NCBI RefSeq assembly: GCF_013350005.1 | Contig: NZ_JABVWW010000004.1 | Span: forward strand, 124,001-188,000 | DNA: 64,000 nucleotides | Direction: 5' to 3' | Origin: Methylocystis silviterrae | GTDB lineage: Bacteria; Pseudomonadota; Alphaproteobacteria; Rhizobiales; Beijerinckiaceae | Shown: positions 10,619 through 19,707 of the stretch, piece by piece | Position numbering within the stretch: the stretch's first letter is position 1 | Layout of the letters: the number at the start of each line of letters is the position of its first letter | The notes under the pieces: model-generated | The model's input: the letters and a program-made list of their open reading frames with translations, nothing else | The model's database searches: none | Told to the model about the DNA's origin: nothing | Program-made: the position numbers and the translations under genes

Positions 10619-11146
10619 ATGAACCGCCGCACTTCCAGGATCGCCCAATTCGCTTTCGCCGCCGCCCTCATCGGCGCCGCCTCGGCGCCCCAGGCCGCCG
10701 CCGCCCGCGAATTCGTTCATTATCACTCCGAGCTCGATCCCGGCTCCATCGTCGTCAGCGAGCACGAGCGCAAGCTCTATCTCATCGTCGATCAGGACGA
10801 CGCCATCGCCTACAAGGTGGCGGTTCCGAAGGCGGGCAAGGAATGGAGCGGCGTCGTGCAGATCAACGCCAAATTCGTCGAGCCCGACTGGACGCCGCCG
10901 GAAGATGTGAAGCACGATCATCCTGAGCTTCCCGAGGTGATCCCGGGCGGCGCGCCGAACAATCCGATGGGCGCCCGCGCCATGACGCTCAGCGAGGGTC
11001 AGGTCGCGATCCACGGCACGACGCAGAAGATGCGCAAGTCGATCGGCTCGGCCGCTTCCTATGGCTGCATCCGCATGCTGAACGAGGACGTCGTCGACCT
11101 CTATGACCGCGTCGCCGTGGGCGCGACCGTGGTGGTGACTCCGTAA
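10619..11146 (+). CDS. L,D-transpeptidase (YkuD domain), small exported form
   Basis: A 175-residue exported protein: signal peptide (about 1-28, ending AAAA) followed directly by a single YkuD domain. The catalytic motif is HGTTQ, then SYGCIRML, so the usual His of the SHGC motif is Tyr, a variant found in many family members. It would cross-link peptidoglycan or modify cross-links. I start at 10619 (MNRRTSRIAQ) because this gives a proper signal peptide; the frame stays open to 10541 without signal character. Confidence 0.88.
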   Translation: MNRRTSRIAQFAFAAALIGAASAPQAAAAREFVHYHSELDPGSIVVSEHERKLYLIVDQDDAIAYKVAVPKAGKEWSGVVQINAKFVEPDWTPPEDVKHDHPELPEVIPGGAPNNPMGARAMTLSEGQVAIHGTTQKMRKSIGSAASYGCIRMLNEDVVDLYDRVAVGATVVVTP

Positions 11147-11182
11147 GCCGCCTCACGCCGAACGGTCGGCGGCTGATCGCCG

Positions 11183-12082
11183 CTACTCTTCCGGCAGCGG
11201 AATGAACTCCGCGTCGCCCGGCACTGAAGGGAATTTCCCTTCCCGCCAGTCGCGCTTGGCCTGCTCAATCCGCTCCTTGCTGGAAGAGACGAGGTTCCAC
11301 CAGACGAAGCGGCGTCCGTCGACCGGCGCGCCGCCGAGCAGCATCATCCGCGCATCGACAAGCGCGCGGATCGTGATCGCGGCGCCGGGGCTGAAGATCA
11401 GCAGTTGCGGCTCGTCGAAACGCTCGCCGGCGATCTCTACGGCGCCCTCGACGAGATAGAGCGCGCGCTGCTCATAGTCGGCGTCGAGCGGCGCCGAAGC
11501 GCCGGCGGCGAGACGCAGCTCGACATAGAACCAATCCGACAGGGTCTCCACGGGCGACGTTGCCCCGAACGCCGCGCCGGCGATGACGCGCGCGAACACG
11601 CCTTGATCCTCAACGACGGGAAGAACGTTCGCGCTAAAATGCTGGAAGCTCGGCTCGGTTTCTTCATGCGCCAGCGGCAAGGCCAGCCAGCTTTGCACGC
11701 CGAGCATCTGTTGCCCCGCCGCGCGCGGCCCCGGCGGCGTGCGCTCGGAATGAACGATGCCGCGCCCGGCGGTCATCAAATTCATGGCGCCTGGCGCGAT
11801 CTCCTGCACATTGGCCAAACTATCGCGATGCAGAATGCGCCCGTCGAAAAGATAGGTGACGGTCGCAAGACCGATATGGGGATGCGGACGCACGTCTATC
11901 CCCTGTCCCGGCGCGAATTGAACCGGGCCGAAATGATCATAGAAGACGAACGGCCCGACCATCTGGCGCCTGTCGTCGGGCAAGGCCCGCCTGACGCTGA
12001 AGCCGCCGAGATCGCGCGCGCGCGGCGCAATCTGCAATTCGATCGTCTTCGCCGCCGTCTCGGCGCCGCCGGGGATGGACAT
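11183..12082 (-). CDS. Pirin family protein
   Basis: A bicupin of 299 residues. The metal-binding set of the N-terminal cupin is visible as HPHIGLAT (two His), a later His in GIVHSERT, and the Glu next to it. Bacterial pirins act as quercetin dioxygenases or metal-dependent regulators; the actual role here is unknown. The start at 12082 (MSIPGGAET) has the RBS AGAGG at good spacing, while the longer frame to 12190 would overlap the next small gene. Confidence 0.88.
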   Translation of the reverse strand: MSIPGGAETAAKTIELQIAPRARDLGGFSVRRALPDDRRQMVGPFVFYDHFGPVQFAPGQGIDVRPHPHIGLATVTYLFDGRILHRDSLANVQEIAPGAMNLMTAGRGIVHSERTPPGPRAAGQQMLGVQSWLALPLAHEETEPSFQHFSANVLPVVEDQGVFARVIAGAAFGATSPVETLSDWFYVELRLAAGASAPLDADYEQRALYLVEGAVEIAGERFDEPQLLIFSPGAAITIRALVDARMMLLGGAPVDGRRFVWWNLVSSSKERIEQAKRDWREGKFPSVPGDAEFIPLPEE

Positions 12083-12156
12083 GCTGAACCTCTTCTCGCG
12101 CGTGAAGGTTGCGCGAGTAGCTAACGCCGCCCGTTGACGGATCAAGCGCCGCGCAA

Positions 12157-12366
12157 TTAGGCGCTGCGGCGCTTGCCCTTCATGACGCATCCGACATTCG
12201 CCACCTGTCGCACCCTCTTGCTATTGGCGCAACGCGGCGGCGGATTGGCGTCGAGACCCGTCGCCTGCGGCGCAGAGATCGACGCGCGCTTCAAGCCGCC
12301 AGCGCTCGAATAGAGACTGAACGACATGGCCAGAGCGGCGACCACCAGGAATATGAACATTCGCAT
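12157..12366 (-). CDS. Small exported or membrane protein of unknown function
   Basis: A 69-residue protein beginning MRMFIFLVVAALAMSFSLYSS, one hydrophobic N-terminal segment acting as signal or anchor. A basic tail with two cysteines follows. The RBS GGGGAG lies 7 bases before the ATG, supporting expression. I do not recognise a family. It sits between pirin (same strand, 74 bases downstream) and the divergent MarR gene. Confidence 0.55.
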   Translation of the reverse strand: MRMFIFLVVAALAMSFSLYSSAGGLKRASISAPQATGLDANPPPRCANSKRVRQVANVGCVMKGKRRSA

Positions 12367-12502
12367 CTCATCACTCCCCTTTTGATAATGAGAAAAGCAG
12401 TTCACGACCCTCATCCGAAGCGCGTTGGTTTACTGTGCTCTCGCGCACAAGCGAGCGCCGGCCGCACTTGACGGCGCGAATAAACGGGCATATACATATA
12501 TC

Positions 12503-12955
12503 ATGACTTCGTTAGACCAAGCCGACGTCAAGCTGTGCGCGCAAAGCTGCGCGGCCGCGAATATCCGCCGCGCCAGCCGCGCCATCACGCGGCTCTACGG
12601 GCAGTTCATGGCGGCGACCGGTCTGGAGCCGACGCAATATTCGCTGCTCGTCGCCTGCTCTCTCACCGGAGGCGCGACGGTCAGCAAACTGGCCGAATAT
12701 TTCGCGCTTGATCGTAGCGCGCTTGCGCGAAACCTCGCGGTTTTGGAGAAGCGCGGGCTTGTGAAGGTGAAGCGCGGCGACGATCGCCGCACGCGCAAGA
12801 TTGCGCTGACGCCGTTCGGCGAGGCGACGCTCGCCAACGCGCTGCCGCACTGGCGGGAGGCGCAGAATGCAGTGGAGTCGAAATTCGGCGCCGAACGCCT
12901 GCAAAAGCTTCTCTCCGAACTGCGCGTCCTGACGGAAGCGACCTCGCCAATCTAA
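12503..12955 (+). CDS. MarR family transcriptional regulator
   Basis: A 150-residue winged-helix regulator. The recognition-helix region SKLAEYFALDRSALARNLAVLEKRG and the wing KVKRGDDRRTRKIALT match MarR proteins. It binds DNA as a dimer and usually releases it on binding a phenolic or oxidant ligand. It lies 47 bases upstream of the iron-sulfur/SCP2 gene in the same direction and probably controls it. Start chosen at 12503 (MTSLDQAD); the longer frame to 12425 has no family similarity. Confidence 0.88.
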   Translation: MTSLDQADVKLCAQSCAAANIRRASRAITRLYGQFMAATGLEPTQYSLLVACSLTGGATVSKLAEYFALDRSALARNLAVLEKRGLVKVKRGDDRRTRKIALTPFGEATLANALPHWREAQNAVESKFGAERLQKLLSELRVLTEATSPI

Positions 12956-13002
12956 GCTGAACGGCGCCGAGACTGTCGCCGCGCTGAAAAGGGGTATATG
13001 CA

Positions 13003-14307
13003 ATGATGGTAGATCGCAGCCTCTCCTTCGCACGTGACGCCGCAGATCTCGATGCGAACGCCCTCCGCGACATTGCTCTTGAGGCTGGCGCCGACGACGT
13101 CGGCCTTGTCTCACTCGACGATCCGGCGCTTGACGATCAGCGGGGCGACATCCTCGCGGCCTTTCCCTTCGCGCGCACGCTCATCTCCTTCGTCCTCCAC
13201 ATGAACCGCGAGAACATCCGCAGTCCCGCGCGATCCGTCGCCAATCTCGAATTCCACCATGCAGCCGATGATTGCGACGAAGTCGCGCGCGCGATTGCCC
13301 ACTCCCTCGAAGCGTGCGGCGTGCGCGCCGCCTATCCGTCAATGGGATTCCCAATGGAGGCGTCACGGTGGCCGCGCAAGATGTGGATCATCGCGCACAA
13401 ACCCGTCGCCGTCGCCGCAGGTCTCGGGCGCATGGGACTCCATCGCAATGTCATCCATCCGAAGTTCGGCAATTTCATTCTGCTCGGCACGGTCGCCGTC
13501 GACATCGACCTTGAGGCGCACGCCAGACCAATCGACTTCAATCCATGCTTCGAATGCAAGCTCTGCGTCGCCGCCTGTCCGACGGGCGCGATCGCGCCGG
13601 ACGGACATTTCGATTTCGGCGCCTGCTACGCGCATAATTATCGCGAGTTCATGGGCGGTTTCGGCGAGTGGGTAGAGACGATCGCGGATTCAAAAAGCGC
13701 GCGCGCCTATCGCGCAAAGGTCAGCGACGCCGAGACCGTCTCGATGTGGCAGAGCTTGGCCTTCGGTCCGAACTACAAGGCGGCCTATTGCATGGCCGTC
13801 TGCCCGGCGGGCGCCGATGTCATCGGCGCCTATCAGGCCGACAAGAAGCGCTATCTTCAGGAGATCGTCGATCCGCTGCAGAAGAAAGCCGAGACGGTCT
13901 ACGTCGTCGCTGACTCCGACGCCGAAGCCTATGTGTCGCGCCGGTTTCCGGGCAAGACGCCGAAACGCGTGGGCTCGACGCCACGTCCCGTGACGATCGA
14001 GGGCTTCCTCTCCGGCTTGCGGCTATTCTTCCAGCGCGGCAAGTCGACCGGTCTCGACGCGGTCTACCACTTCGTCTTTACCGGCGCGGACCGTCGCAGC
14101 GCCACCGTCGTCATCGCCAACAAAACGCTCAGCGTCCACGACGGGCTTGTCGGCGACAAGCGACTGACCGTGACCGCCGACTCCGAAACCTGGCTGCGCT
14201 TCGTGCGCAAGGAGACGAGCCTCGTCTGGGCGCTGCTGCGCGGCAAGATCCGGCTGCGCGGCGATCCGCGCCTGCTGCTGGCCTTCGGGCGCTGCTTTCC
14301 AGGCTGA
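13003..14307 (+). CDS. [4Fe-4S] protein fused to an SCP2 sterol-carrier domain
   Basis: A 434-residue cytoplasmic protein. Residues 20-290 resemble epoxyqueuosine reductase/reductive-dehalogenase-type proteins, with one ferredoxin-like cluster motif Cys182-x2-Cys185-x2-Cys188-x3-Cys192-Pro and further cysteines in YCMAVCP (263, 267). Residues 320-434 form a SCP2-like lipid-binding domain (GKIRLRGDPRLLLAF near the end). The pairing suggests a redox step on a hydrophobic substrate, but the reaction is unknown. It follows the MarR gene closely. ATGs at 13003 and 13006 are both possible; RBS AAAGGGG is upstream. Confidence 0.8.
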   Translation: MMVDRSLSFARDAADLDANALRDIALEAGADDVGLVSLDDPALDDQRGDILAAFPFARTLISFVLHMNRENIRSPARSVANLEFHHAADDCDEVARAIAHSLEACGVRAAYPSMGFPMEASRWPRKMWIIAHKPVAVAAGLGRMGLHRNVIHPKFGNFILLGTVAVDIDLEAHARPIDFNPCFECKLCVAACPTGAIAPDGHFDFGACYAHNYREFMGGFGEWVETIADSKSARAYRAKVSDAETVSMWQSLAFGPNYKAAYCMAVCPAGADVIGAYQADKKRYLQEIVDPLQKKAETVYVVADSDAEAYVSRRFPGKTPKRVGSTPRPVTIEGFLSGLRLFFQRGKSTGLDAVYHFVFTGADRRSATVVIANKTLSVHDGLVGDKRLTVTADSETWLRFVRKETSLVWALLRGKIRLRGDPRLLLAFGRCFPG

Positions 14308-14311
14308 ACCG

Positions 14312-16414
14312 CTATCCCGCGTTCGCCTTCGCCGTATGCGCGGCGACGATGTCGCGCGCCTGCTTGCCGACGACTTCCGCGAGGTGGTCGAAGCGCGCTT
14401 GGTAAAAGCCCGCGCCGGCGGTCGCCGAGCGCAGTTCGACGATGAGATTGTCCATCTCCGCCTCGGGAATCAAAGTTTCGAGCTTGTCCCAGCCTTCCCA
14501 CCCCTCACGGGGGCCGAAGCCCATGATCTGGCCGCGCCGCGCCGAGACGATGCCGGTTGCGCGCGACATGGCGTCGCTCGGCACGAAAATATCGACCGCG
14601 AGCACCGGCTCCAGCAGGATCGGCTCGGCCTTTTCCAAGGCTTCGCTCATGCCGATGCGCGCCGCGGTGCGGAACGCCATGTCGGAAGAATCGACGGAAT
14701 GGTACGAGCCGTCGGTCAGCACCGCCTCGACGTCGACCACCGGAAAGCCTAACGGGCCGTGCAGCAAGGCGTCCTGACAGCCGGCCTCGACGGACGAGAA
14801 ATATTGCCTGGGCACGGAGCCGCCGTGCACGCGCTCGCTGAAGGCGAATCCTTCGCCGCGGCCGCGTGGCGCGATCTCCATCACCACGTCGCCGAACTGG
14901 CCATGTCCGCCCGACTGCTTCTTGTGACGGCCGCGGACGGTGACCTTATGGCGGATCGTTTCGCGATAGGCGACTGTCGGCTTTGAGCAGTCGACCGCGA
15001 CGTTGAAGCGCGAGGCGAGGCGTTCGAGCGCGACGCGCAAATGCATCTCTCCCTGGCCGAAGAGCTTGATCTGCGACAGCTCCTGGTCATGGACAAAAAC
15101 GAGCGAAGGATCCTCTTCGATGAGCTTCGTCATCGCCGCGGCGAGGCGCATCTCGTCTTTGCGGTCCTTCACATTGAGCGCGAGGGCGTGCACCGGATCG
15201 GGAGCGTCCGCGCGCGTCTTCTGCAAATCCGCCGCGCCGGAGCGGGCGTCGGCGACGATCGTGTCACCGGTCTGCGCATGATCGAGACGCCCGAGCGCGA
15301 CGACGTCTCCGGTCTTCGCCTCCGTCGTCTTGCTCGTCGCCGCGCCCATCACATGCGACATGCCCGAAATGCGATCCTCTCCCTGCGGCGAAGCGACGGT
15401 CTGCCCGTCCGCAAGGGAGCCGCGCAGCACGCGCGCGACCGACATTTTTCCGCCGTGCGGCGTGTGGATCGTACGGATGATGCGCGCGAGCGCGGGGCCG
15501 CCCTCGCCGACGCCAAGCCGCACGCGGGTCGCTTCGACTCCCGGCGCCTCGTGGCGCATCGCTTTCAACAGCCGCGTCACCCCGGCGCCCCGTTCGGCCG
15601 AGCCGATGAACAAAGGCACGACCAGCCCGGCGCGCAATTCCTTGGTGAGGTCGTCGAACACCTGATCGCGCGGCGGCTCGATATCGGAAATCAGCTCCTC
15701 CATCAGCGCGTCGTCGTAATCGGCGAGCCGCTCCAGCATCGAGTAGCGGGCTTCCTTCTCGGTCGCGACGTCGCCCCCGGAAATGTCGACGACTTCCGAC
15801 GGCGCATGTTCGCGATAGACATAGGCGCGCTCCAGCGCGAGATCGATGAAGCCGACCGCGACGCCATTGTTCCAGATCGGAACCTGGCGCAGCAACAGCG
15901 GCGTGCGCGAAGCCTGCTGCAGAATGGTGAGCGCCTCGCGCACATCGATGGTCGCGGCGTCGATCTTGTTCAGGAAAATGAAATGCGGCACGCCGAGCTC
16001 TTCGAGCTGGCGCAAAATGAGCTGCAACGCCGGTATCTTGCGGGGGTCGGCCTCGCAGACGACGACGGCGGCGTCGACCGTCGGCAGGATATTGCGCGAG
16101 TCATGGGCGAATTCGACGGAGCCTGGCAGATCGACGAATGTATAGCCGTCGCCCATATAATCGACCGTCGCGACATTGGAATCGACGCTCATCTGATGGG
16201 CGCGGGCTTCCGGACTGGAGTCGCCGACGCTGGCTCCTGCCGCGACGGGGCCCTGCCGCGGGATCGCCCCGGCGTGGGCCAGAATAGCCTCGAGAAGAGT
16301 GGTCTTGCCGCATTGGAAAGGGCCCGCCAGCGCAATCAGCCGGGGGCCCTGTGCTCTCGCCTCGTGAGAATGCGCTCCTTGGGACGACGCTGGGGACAAT
16401 GTTTGACCCATCAC
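14312..16414 (-). CDS. Elongation factor G-like GTPase lacking the DxPGH histidine
   Basis: A 700-residue paralogue of EF-G with the whole domain order: GTPase domain (about 25-290), domain II, III, IV and V. The P-loop is GPFQCGKT (31-38) and G4 is NKID. The G3 motif reads DLPGS (95-99) instead of DTPGH, so the His that positions the hydrolytic water is Ser. Such EF-G-like proteins occur beside true fusA in many bacteria, and their role on the ribosome is unclear. It is divergent from rph. This is not the main translocase, which normally sits in the str operon. Confidence 0.88.
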   Translation of the reverse strand: MMGQTLSPASSQGAHSHEARAQGPRLIALAGPFQCGKTTLLEAILAHAGAIPRQGPVAAGASVGDSSPEARAHQMSVDSNVATVDYMGDGYTFVDLPGSVEFAHDSRNILPTVDAAVVVCEADPRKIPALQLILRQLEELGVPHFIFLNKIDAATIDVREALTILQQASRTPLLLRQVPIWNNGVAVGFIDLALERAYVYREHAPSEVVDISGGDVATEKEARYSMLERLADYDDALMEELISDIEPPRDQVFDDLTKELRAGLVVPLFIGSAERGAGVTRLLKAMRHEAPGVEATRVRLGVGEGGPALARIIRTIHTPHGGKMSVARVLRGSLADGQTVASPQGEDRISGMSHVMGAATSKTTEAKTGDVVALGRLDHAQTGDTIVADARSGAADLQKTRADAPDPVHALALNVKDRKDEMRLAAAMTKLIEEDPSLVFVHDQELSQIKLFGQGEMHLRVALERLASRFNVAVDCSKPTVAYRETIRHKVTVRGRHKKQSGGHGQFGDVVMEIAPRGRGEGFAFSERVHGGSVPRQYFSSVEAGCQDALLHGPLGFPVVDVEAVLTDGSYHSVDSSDMAFRTAARIGMSEALEKAEPILLEPVLAVDIFVPSDAMSRATGIVSARRGQIMGFGPREGWEGWDKLETLIPEAEMDNLIVELRSATAGAGFYQARFDHLAEVVGKQARDIVAAHTAKANAG

Positions 16415-16569
16415 TCCCTCCTTATCTGTCGCAGCCTGGTTTCGTCCGGCCCCGTTAGCTCATGGTTTCACCATGCGGCCGCCAGCGCAAGACGCCGTCC
16501 CTCGCCCGGCGCTTCCACGCTCGCGGAAAGCGCGATAGAAGGCGCAACCCATACGACAACGGAGCTAAT

Positions 16570-17283
16570 ATGCGCCCCAGTAAACGCGCGCCCGACGAGA
16601 TGCGCCAGGTGAGTTTCGAGCGAGGCGTCGCCCGCTACGCCGAGGGCTCCTGCCTCGTAAAATTCGGCAATACGCAGGTGCTCTGCGCGGCGTCGCTCGA
16701 GGACAAGCCGCCGCCGTGGCTGCGCGGCCAGGGCCGAGGCTGGGTGACGGCGGAATATTCCATGCTGCCGCGCGCCACCCACACGCGCACGCGTCGCGAG
16801 GCCGCCGCCGGAAGGCTCTCGGGACGCACGCAGGAAATTCAGCGCCTCATCGGCCGCTCGCTGCGCGCCGTCACCAATCTGCCAGCGCTTGGCGAGCGGC
16901 AGATCGTCGTCGACTGCGACGTCATCCAGGCGGACGGCGGCACGCGCACGGCATCGATCACCGGCGCCTGGCTGGCGCTGCATGATTGCCTTGATTGGAT
17001 GCGTTCGCGCTCCATCGTCAAGGAAAGCCCGCTGCGCGATCATGTCGCCGCCGTGTCCTGCGGCATCTTCAACGCAACGCCGGTGATCGACCTCGATTAC
17101 GCCGAGGATTCAACCGCGGCGACCGACGCCAATTTCGTCCTCACCGGGTCGGGCGGCCTCGTTGAAATTCAGGCGACAGCCGAAGTCGCGGTTTTTTCCC
17201 AGGATGAGTTGTCGGCCATGCTGGCGCTCGCCCAGCAGGGAGTGGCGGACCTCGTCGCTCTGCAGAAAGCGGCGCTCGCGTAA
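16570..17283 (+). CDS. rph: Ribonuclease PH
   Basis: A 237-residue phosphorolytic 3'-5' exonuclease that trims tRNA 3' ends. The family start [12 protein letters not shown], the RNA-binding Arg-rich segment ([20 protein letters not shown]), and the phosphate-site region [10 protein letters not shown] are present. The start at 16570 has RBS CGGAGC and matches the family; the frame is open to 16462. It is usually divergent from hrcA, but here the divergent neighbour is the EF-G-like gene. Confidence 0.96.
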   Translation: MRPSKRAPDEMRQVSFERGVARYAEGSCLVKFGNTQVLCAASLEDKPPPWLRGQGRGWVTAEYSMLPRATHTRTRREAAAGRLSGRTQEIQRLIGRSLRAVTNLPALGERQIVVDCDVIQADGGTRTASITGAWLALHDCLDWMRSRSIVKESPLRDHVAAVSCGIFNATPVIDLDYAEDSTAATDANFVLTGSGGLVEIQATAEVAVFSQDELSAMLALAQQGVADLVALQKAALA

Positions 17284-17420
17284 GCGATCTCGTCCGCGTC
17301 AGAAGCACAAAGGCCGCAATTGGCTCTTCATCCATTAGCGCTTGAAGAGGCGGCGCAGCTCAAGCCGATTTGTTACGCGCCCTGCATCTATCGCCGGGCG
17401 CGTTTCATTCAGTGTTCCGC

Positions 17421-18023
17421 TTACGCTGGCGATGGCGGATTGATCGGCTGAGGATCAGTTTCCAACAGCGCATAAAGCAAATGGTCGCGCCACTGGCCGT
17501 TGATGTTGAGATAGGAGCGCGCATAGCCCTCCTGCTTGAAGCCGACGCGCTCCAGCAAGCGCTTCGAGGGCTCGTTCGTCGGCAGGCAAGCCGCCTCGAT
17601 GCGATGGAAGCCGCGCTTCTCGAAAGCATAGGCGCAAGCGGCGCGAACGGCGCGGGTCATGTGGCCCTTGCCTGCATAGGGTTCGCCCATCCAGTAGCCG
17701 AGCGTCGCCGCCTGCGACACGCCCCGCCGGACATGGCCGAAGGAGAGGCCGCCCATCAGCGCGTCGTCCTCCTCACGGAAGACGAAGAAGGAATAGGCCT
17801 CGTCACGGGCCATTTCCTCGGCGTGGCGGCGCACGCGATAGCGAAAGCTCGCCCGCGTGAGATCGTCGATCGGCCAGAGCGGCTCCCAGGGCGTCAGGAA
17901 GGAGCGGCTTTTTTCGCGCAGCTCGGCCCATTCCATGTAGTCGCGCATTTCGGACGCGCGCAGATAAAGACCGTCGCCTCTAATCGGCAGGTCGCGCCGC
18001 CCGATTACGCTGAAGATCGCCAT
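17421..18023 (-). CDS. GNAT N-acetyltransferase, RimJ/RimL type
   Basis: A 200-residue protein acetyltransferase-like enzyme. The acetyl-CoA site appears as GYWMGEPYAGKGHMTRAV, and the family C-terminal motif NEPSKRLLERVGFKQEGYAR is intact, as in RimJ (ribosomal protein S5 acetylase) and its relatives. RBS AAGGAG lies just before the ATG at 18023. It is 21 bases downstream of thrC and probably shares its transcript. In many relatives an M16 peptidase gene stands between thrC and this gene; none is present here. Confidence 0.9.
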   Translation of the reverse strand: MAIFSVIGRRDLPIRGDGLYLRASEMRDYMEWAELREKSRSFLTPWEPLWPIDDLTRASFRYRVRRHAEEMARDEAYSFFVFREEDDALMGGLSFGHVRRGVSQAATLGYWMGEPYAGKGHMTRAVRAACAYAFEKRGFHRIEAACLPTNEPSKRLLERVGFKQEGYARSYLNINGQWRDHLLYALLETDPQPINPPSPA

Positions 18024-18044
18024 CCTGCTCCTTGCCAAACCTTG

Positions 18045-19496
18045 TCAGTTCTTCGCCGCCCGCGCGTGCGACGAGATGAATTCGGCGACTCGCGCGCCAT
18101 CATTTTCAAGAATCGTGAATCGTTCCGGCGCGTCAAGTCGCGCCGCAATATTTTCAGGCGGCTGCGGACGCAGTCCGATGGCGCGCTCAATGGCGTCCGG
18201 AAACTTTGCCGGATGCGCCGTCGAAAGCGCGATGACGGGCGTCGCCGGATCTTTCGCAAGCCGCGCGCGCGCCGCGCTGACGCCGGTCGCGGTATGCGGA
18301 TCGAGCACATAGCCGGTCTCACGCCAGGTGCGGCGAATCTCATCCGTCGTCTCGGTCTCGCCGACGGACTGCGCATCGAATTCGGCGCGAATGGCGGCGA
18401 GCGCCGCAGGCGGAATCTCGAAGGCGCCGGATTGATCGAGCGAAGCGAAAGCGGCGCGGACCACCGCCGGATCGCGCCCGCTCGCGTCGAATAACAAGCG
18501 CTCGAAATTGGATGAGACCTGAATGTCCATCGACGGCGACTGAGTCGGCGTGACGCCCCGCGGCTCGTATCGGCCGCTCGCAAGCGCGCGCGCAAGAATG
18601 TCGTTGGCGTTGGTCGCGACGACCAGTCTGTCGATCGGCAGACCCATCCGCTTGGCGACATAGCCGGCCAGCACGTCGCCAAAATTGCCTGTCGGCACGG
18701 CGAAGGAAATATGCCGATGCGGCGCGCCGAGGGCGACGGCGCTCGTGAAATAATAGACGGTCTGCGCGACGACGCGCGCCCAGTTGATCGAATTGACGCC
18801 GGCGAGTCCGACGCGCGTGCGAAAGTCGGCGGCGCGAAACAGCCGTTTTAATATCGCCTGCGCGTCGTCAAACGAGCCCTGCAGCGCGATCGTATGAACA
18901 TTGTCGTCAGCGACCGTGGTCATTTGCTTGCGCTGCACGTCGGAGACCCGGCCATGCGGAAACAGAATGAAAACGTCGACGCGGTCCAGACCCTTGAACG
19001 CCTCGATCGCCGCGGCGCCGGTATCGCCGGACGTCGCGCCGACGATGGTGGCGCGCAGATTTCGCTCTTCGAGCACATGATTCATCATGCGCCCGAGGAG
19101 CTGCATCGCCAGATCCTTGAAGGCGAGCGTCGGACCGTGAAAAAGTTCGAGAACGAAGAGATTGTCGGCGATCTGCGTCAGCGGCGCGATCGCGCGGTGA
19201 CGAAACCCGCTATAGGCGCTCTCGGTCTGCGCCCGCAAAATCTCACGCGAAAACGTCTCGCTGAGATAGGGCGCGATCACTTTCGCCGTCGCTTCGGCAT
19301 AGGACCGGCCCGCGAGCGCGGCGATCTCGGAAGGCGCGAGACGCGGATAGGCGAGCGGCGTGTAGAGCCCGCCGTCAGTCGCAAGACCGGCGAGCAGAAC
19401 GTCGTCGAAGCCGAGCTGCGCGGCCTCGCCGCGGGTTGAGAGATAGCGCAATCTTCGATCCATCGATGCGGCGGGCGCGCCGCTTGCGACGCGCAT
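18045..19496 (-). CDS. thrC: Threonine synthase
   Basis: Pyridoxal-phosphate enzyme that converts O-phosphohomoserine to threonine. The PLP lysine sits in HGPTLAFKDLAMQLLG, preceded by the family N-terminus RYLSTRGEA, and a GATSGDTGAAA phosphate-binding loop follows. At about 483 residues it has the usual length of the long class II form. The ATG at 19496 has AGAAGGA upstream; an internal ATG at 19463 (MDRRLRYLSTRGEA) would also fit the family. It lies downstream of a palindromic repeat that separates it from the SURF1 gene. Confidence 0.93.
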   Translation of the reverse strand: MRVASGAPAASMDRRLRYLSTRGEAAQLGFDDVLLAGLATDGGLYTPLAYPRLAPSEIAALAGRSYAEATAKVIAPYLSETFSREILRAQTESAYSGFRHRAIAPLTQIADNLFVLELFHGPTLAFKDLAMQLLGRMMNHVLEERNLRATIVGATSGDTGAAAIEAFKGLDRVDVFILFPHGRVSDVQRKQMTTVADDNVHTIALQGSFDDAQAILKRLFRAADFRTRVGLAGVNSINWARVVAQTVYYFTSAVALGAPHRHISFAVPTGNFGDVLAGYVAKRMGLPIDRLVVATNANDILARALASGRYEPRGVTPTQSPSMDIQVSSNFERLLFDASGRDPAVVRAAFASLDQSGAFEIPPAALAAIRAEFDAQSVGETETTDEIRRTWRETGYVLDPHTATGVSAARARLAKDPATPVIALSTAHPAKFPDAIERAIGLRPQPPENIAARLDAPERFTILENDGARVAEFISSHARAAKN

Positions 19497-19527
19497 GTCA
19501 TACGATTTCCTTCTGAGCCGTTCAGGG

Positions 19528-19630
19528 GTCATTCCCGACGCGCGGAGCGCGATCGGGAATCCAGAGCAAAACCAGCGCTCCTGGGTAGGCTCTGGATTCC
19601 CGATCAGGCCTCGGCCTGTCGGGAATGACA
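19528..19630. repeat. Dispersed ~105-bp palindromic repeat, family B, copy 1
   Basis: The ends are inverted repeats (GTCATTCCCGAC ... GTCGGGAATGACA). Internally, CGGGAATCCAGAGC pairs with GCTCTGGATTCCCG, so the RNA would form a long cruciform-like hairpin. Further copies are at 44909, 55951 and 61313. It separates SURF1 from thrC in the minus-strand gene run. Confidence 0.9.
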
Positions 19631-19707
19631 GATCAGCGAACGGATCAATCGGCGTTCAGTTCATTGCGCCTTTTCATAGCATATTCGCGATCGCCGCAAG
19701 GCCGAGG

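Noticed and set aside
15041-16612. A 523-residue open frame on the plus strand
   Set aside because: It is antisense to the EF-G-like gene, Arg- and His-rich without domain character, and caused by GC-rich codon bias.
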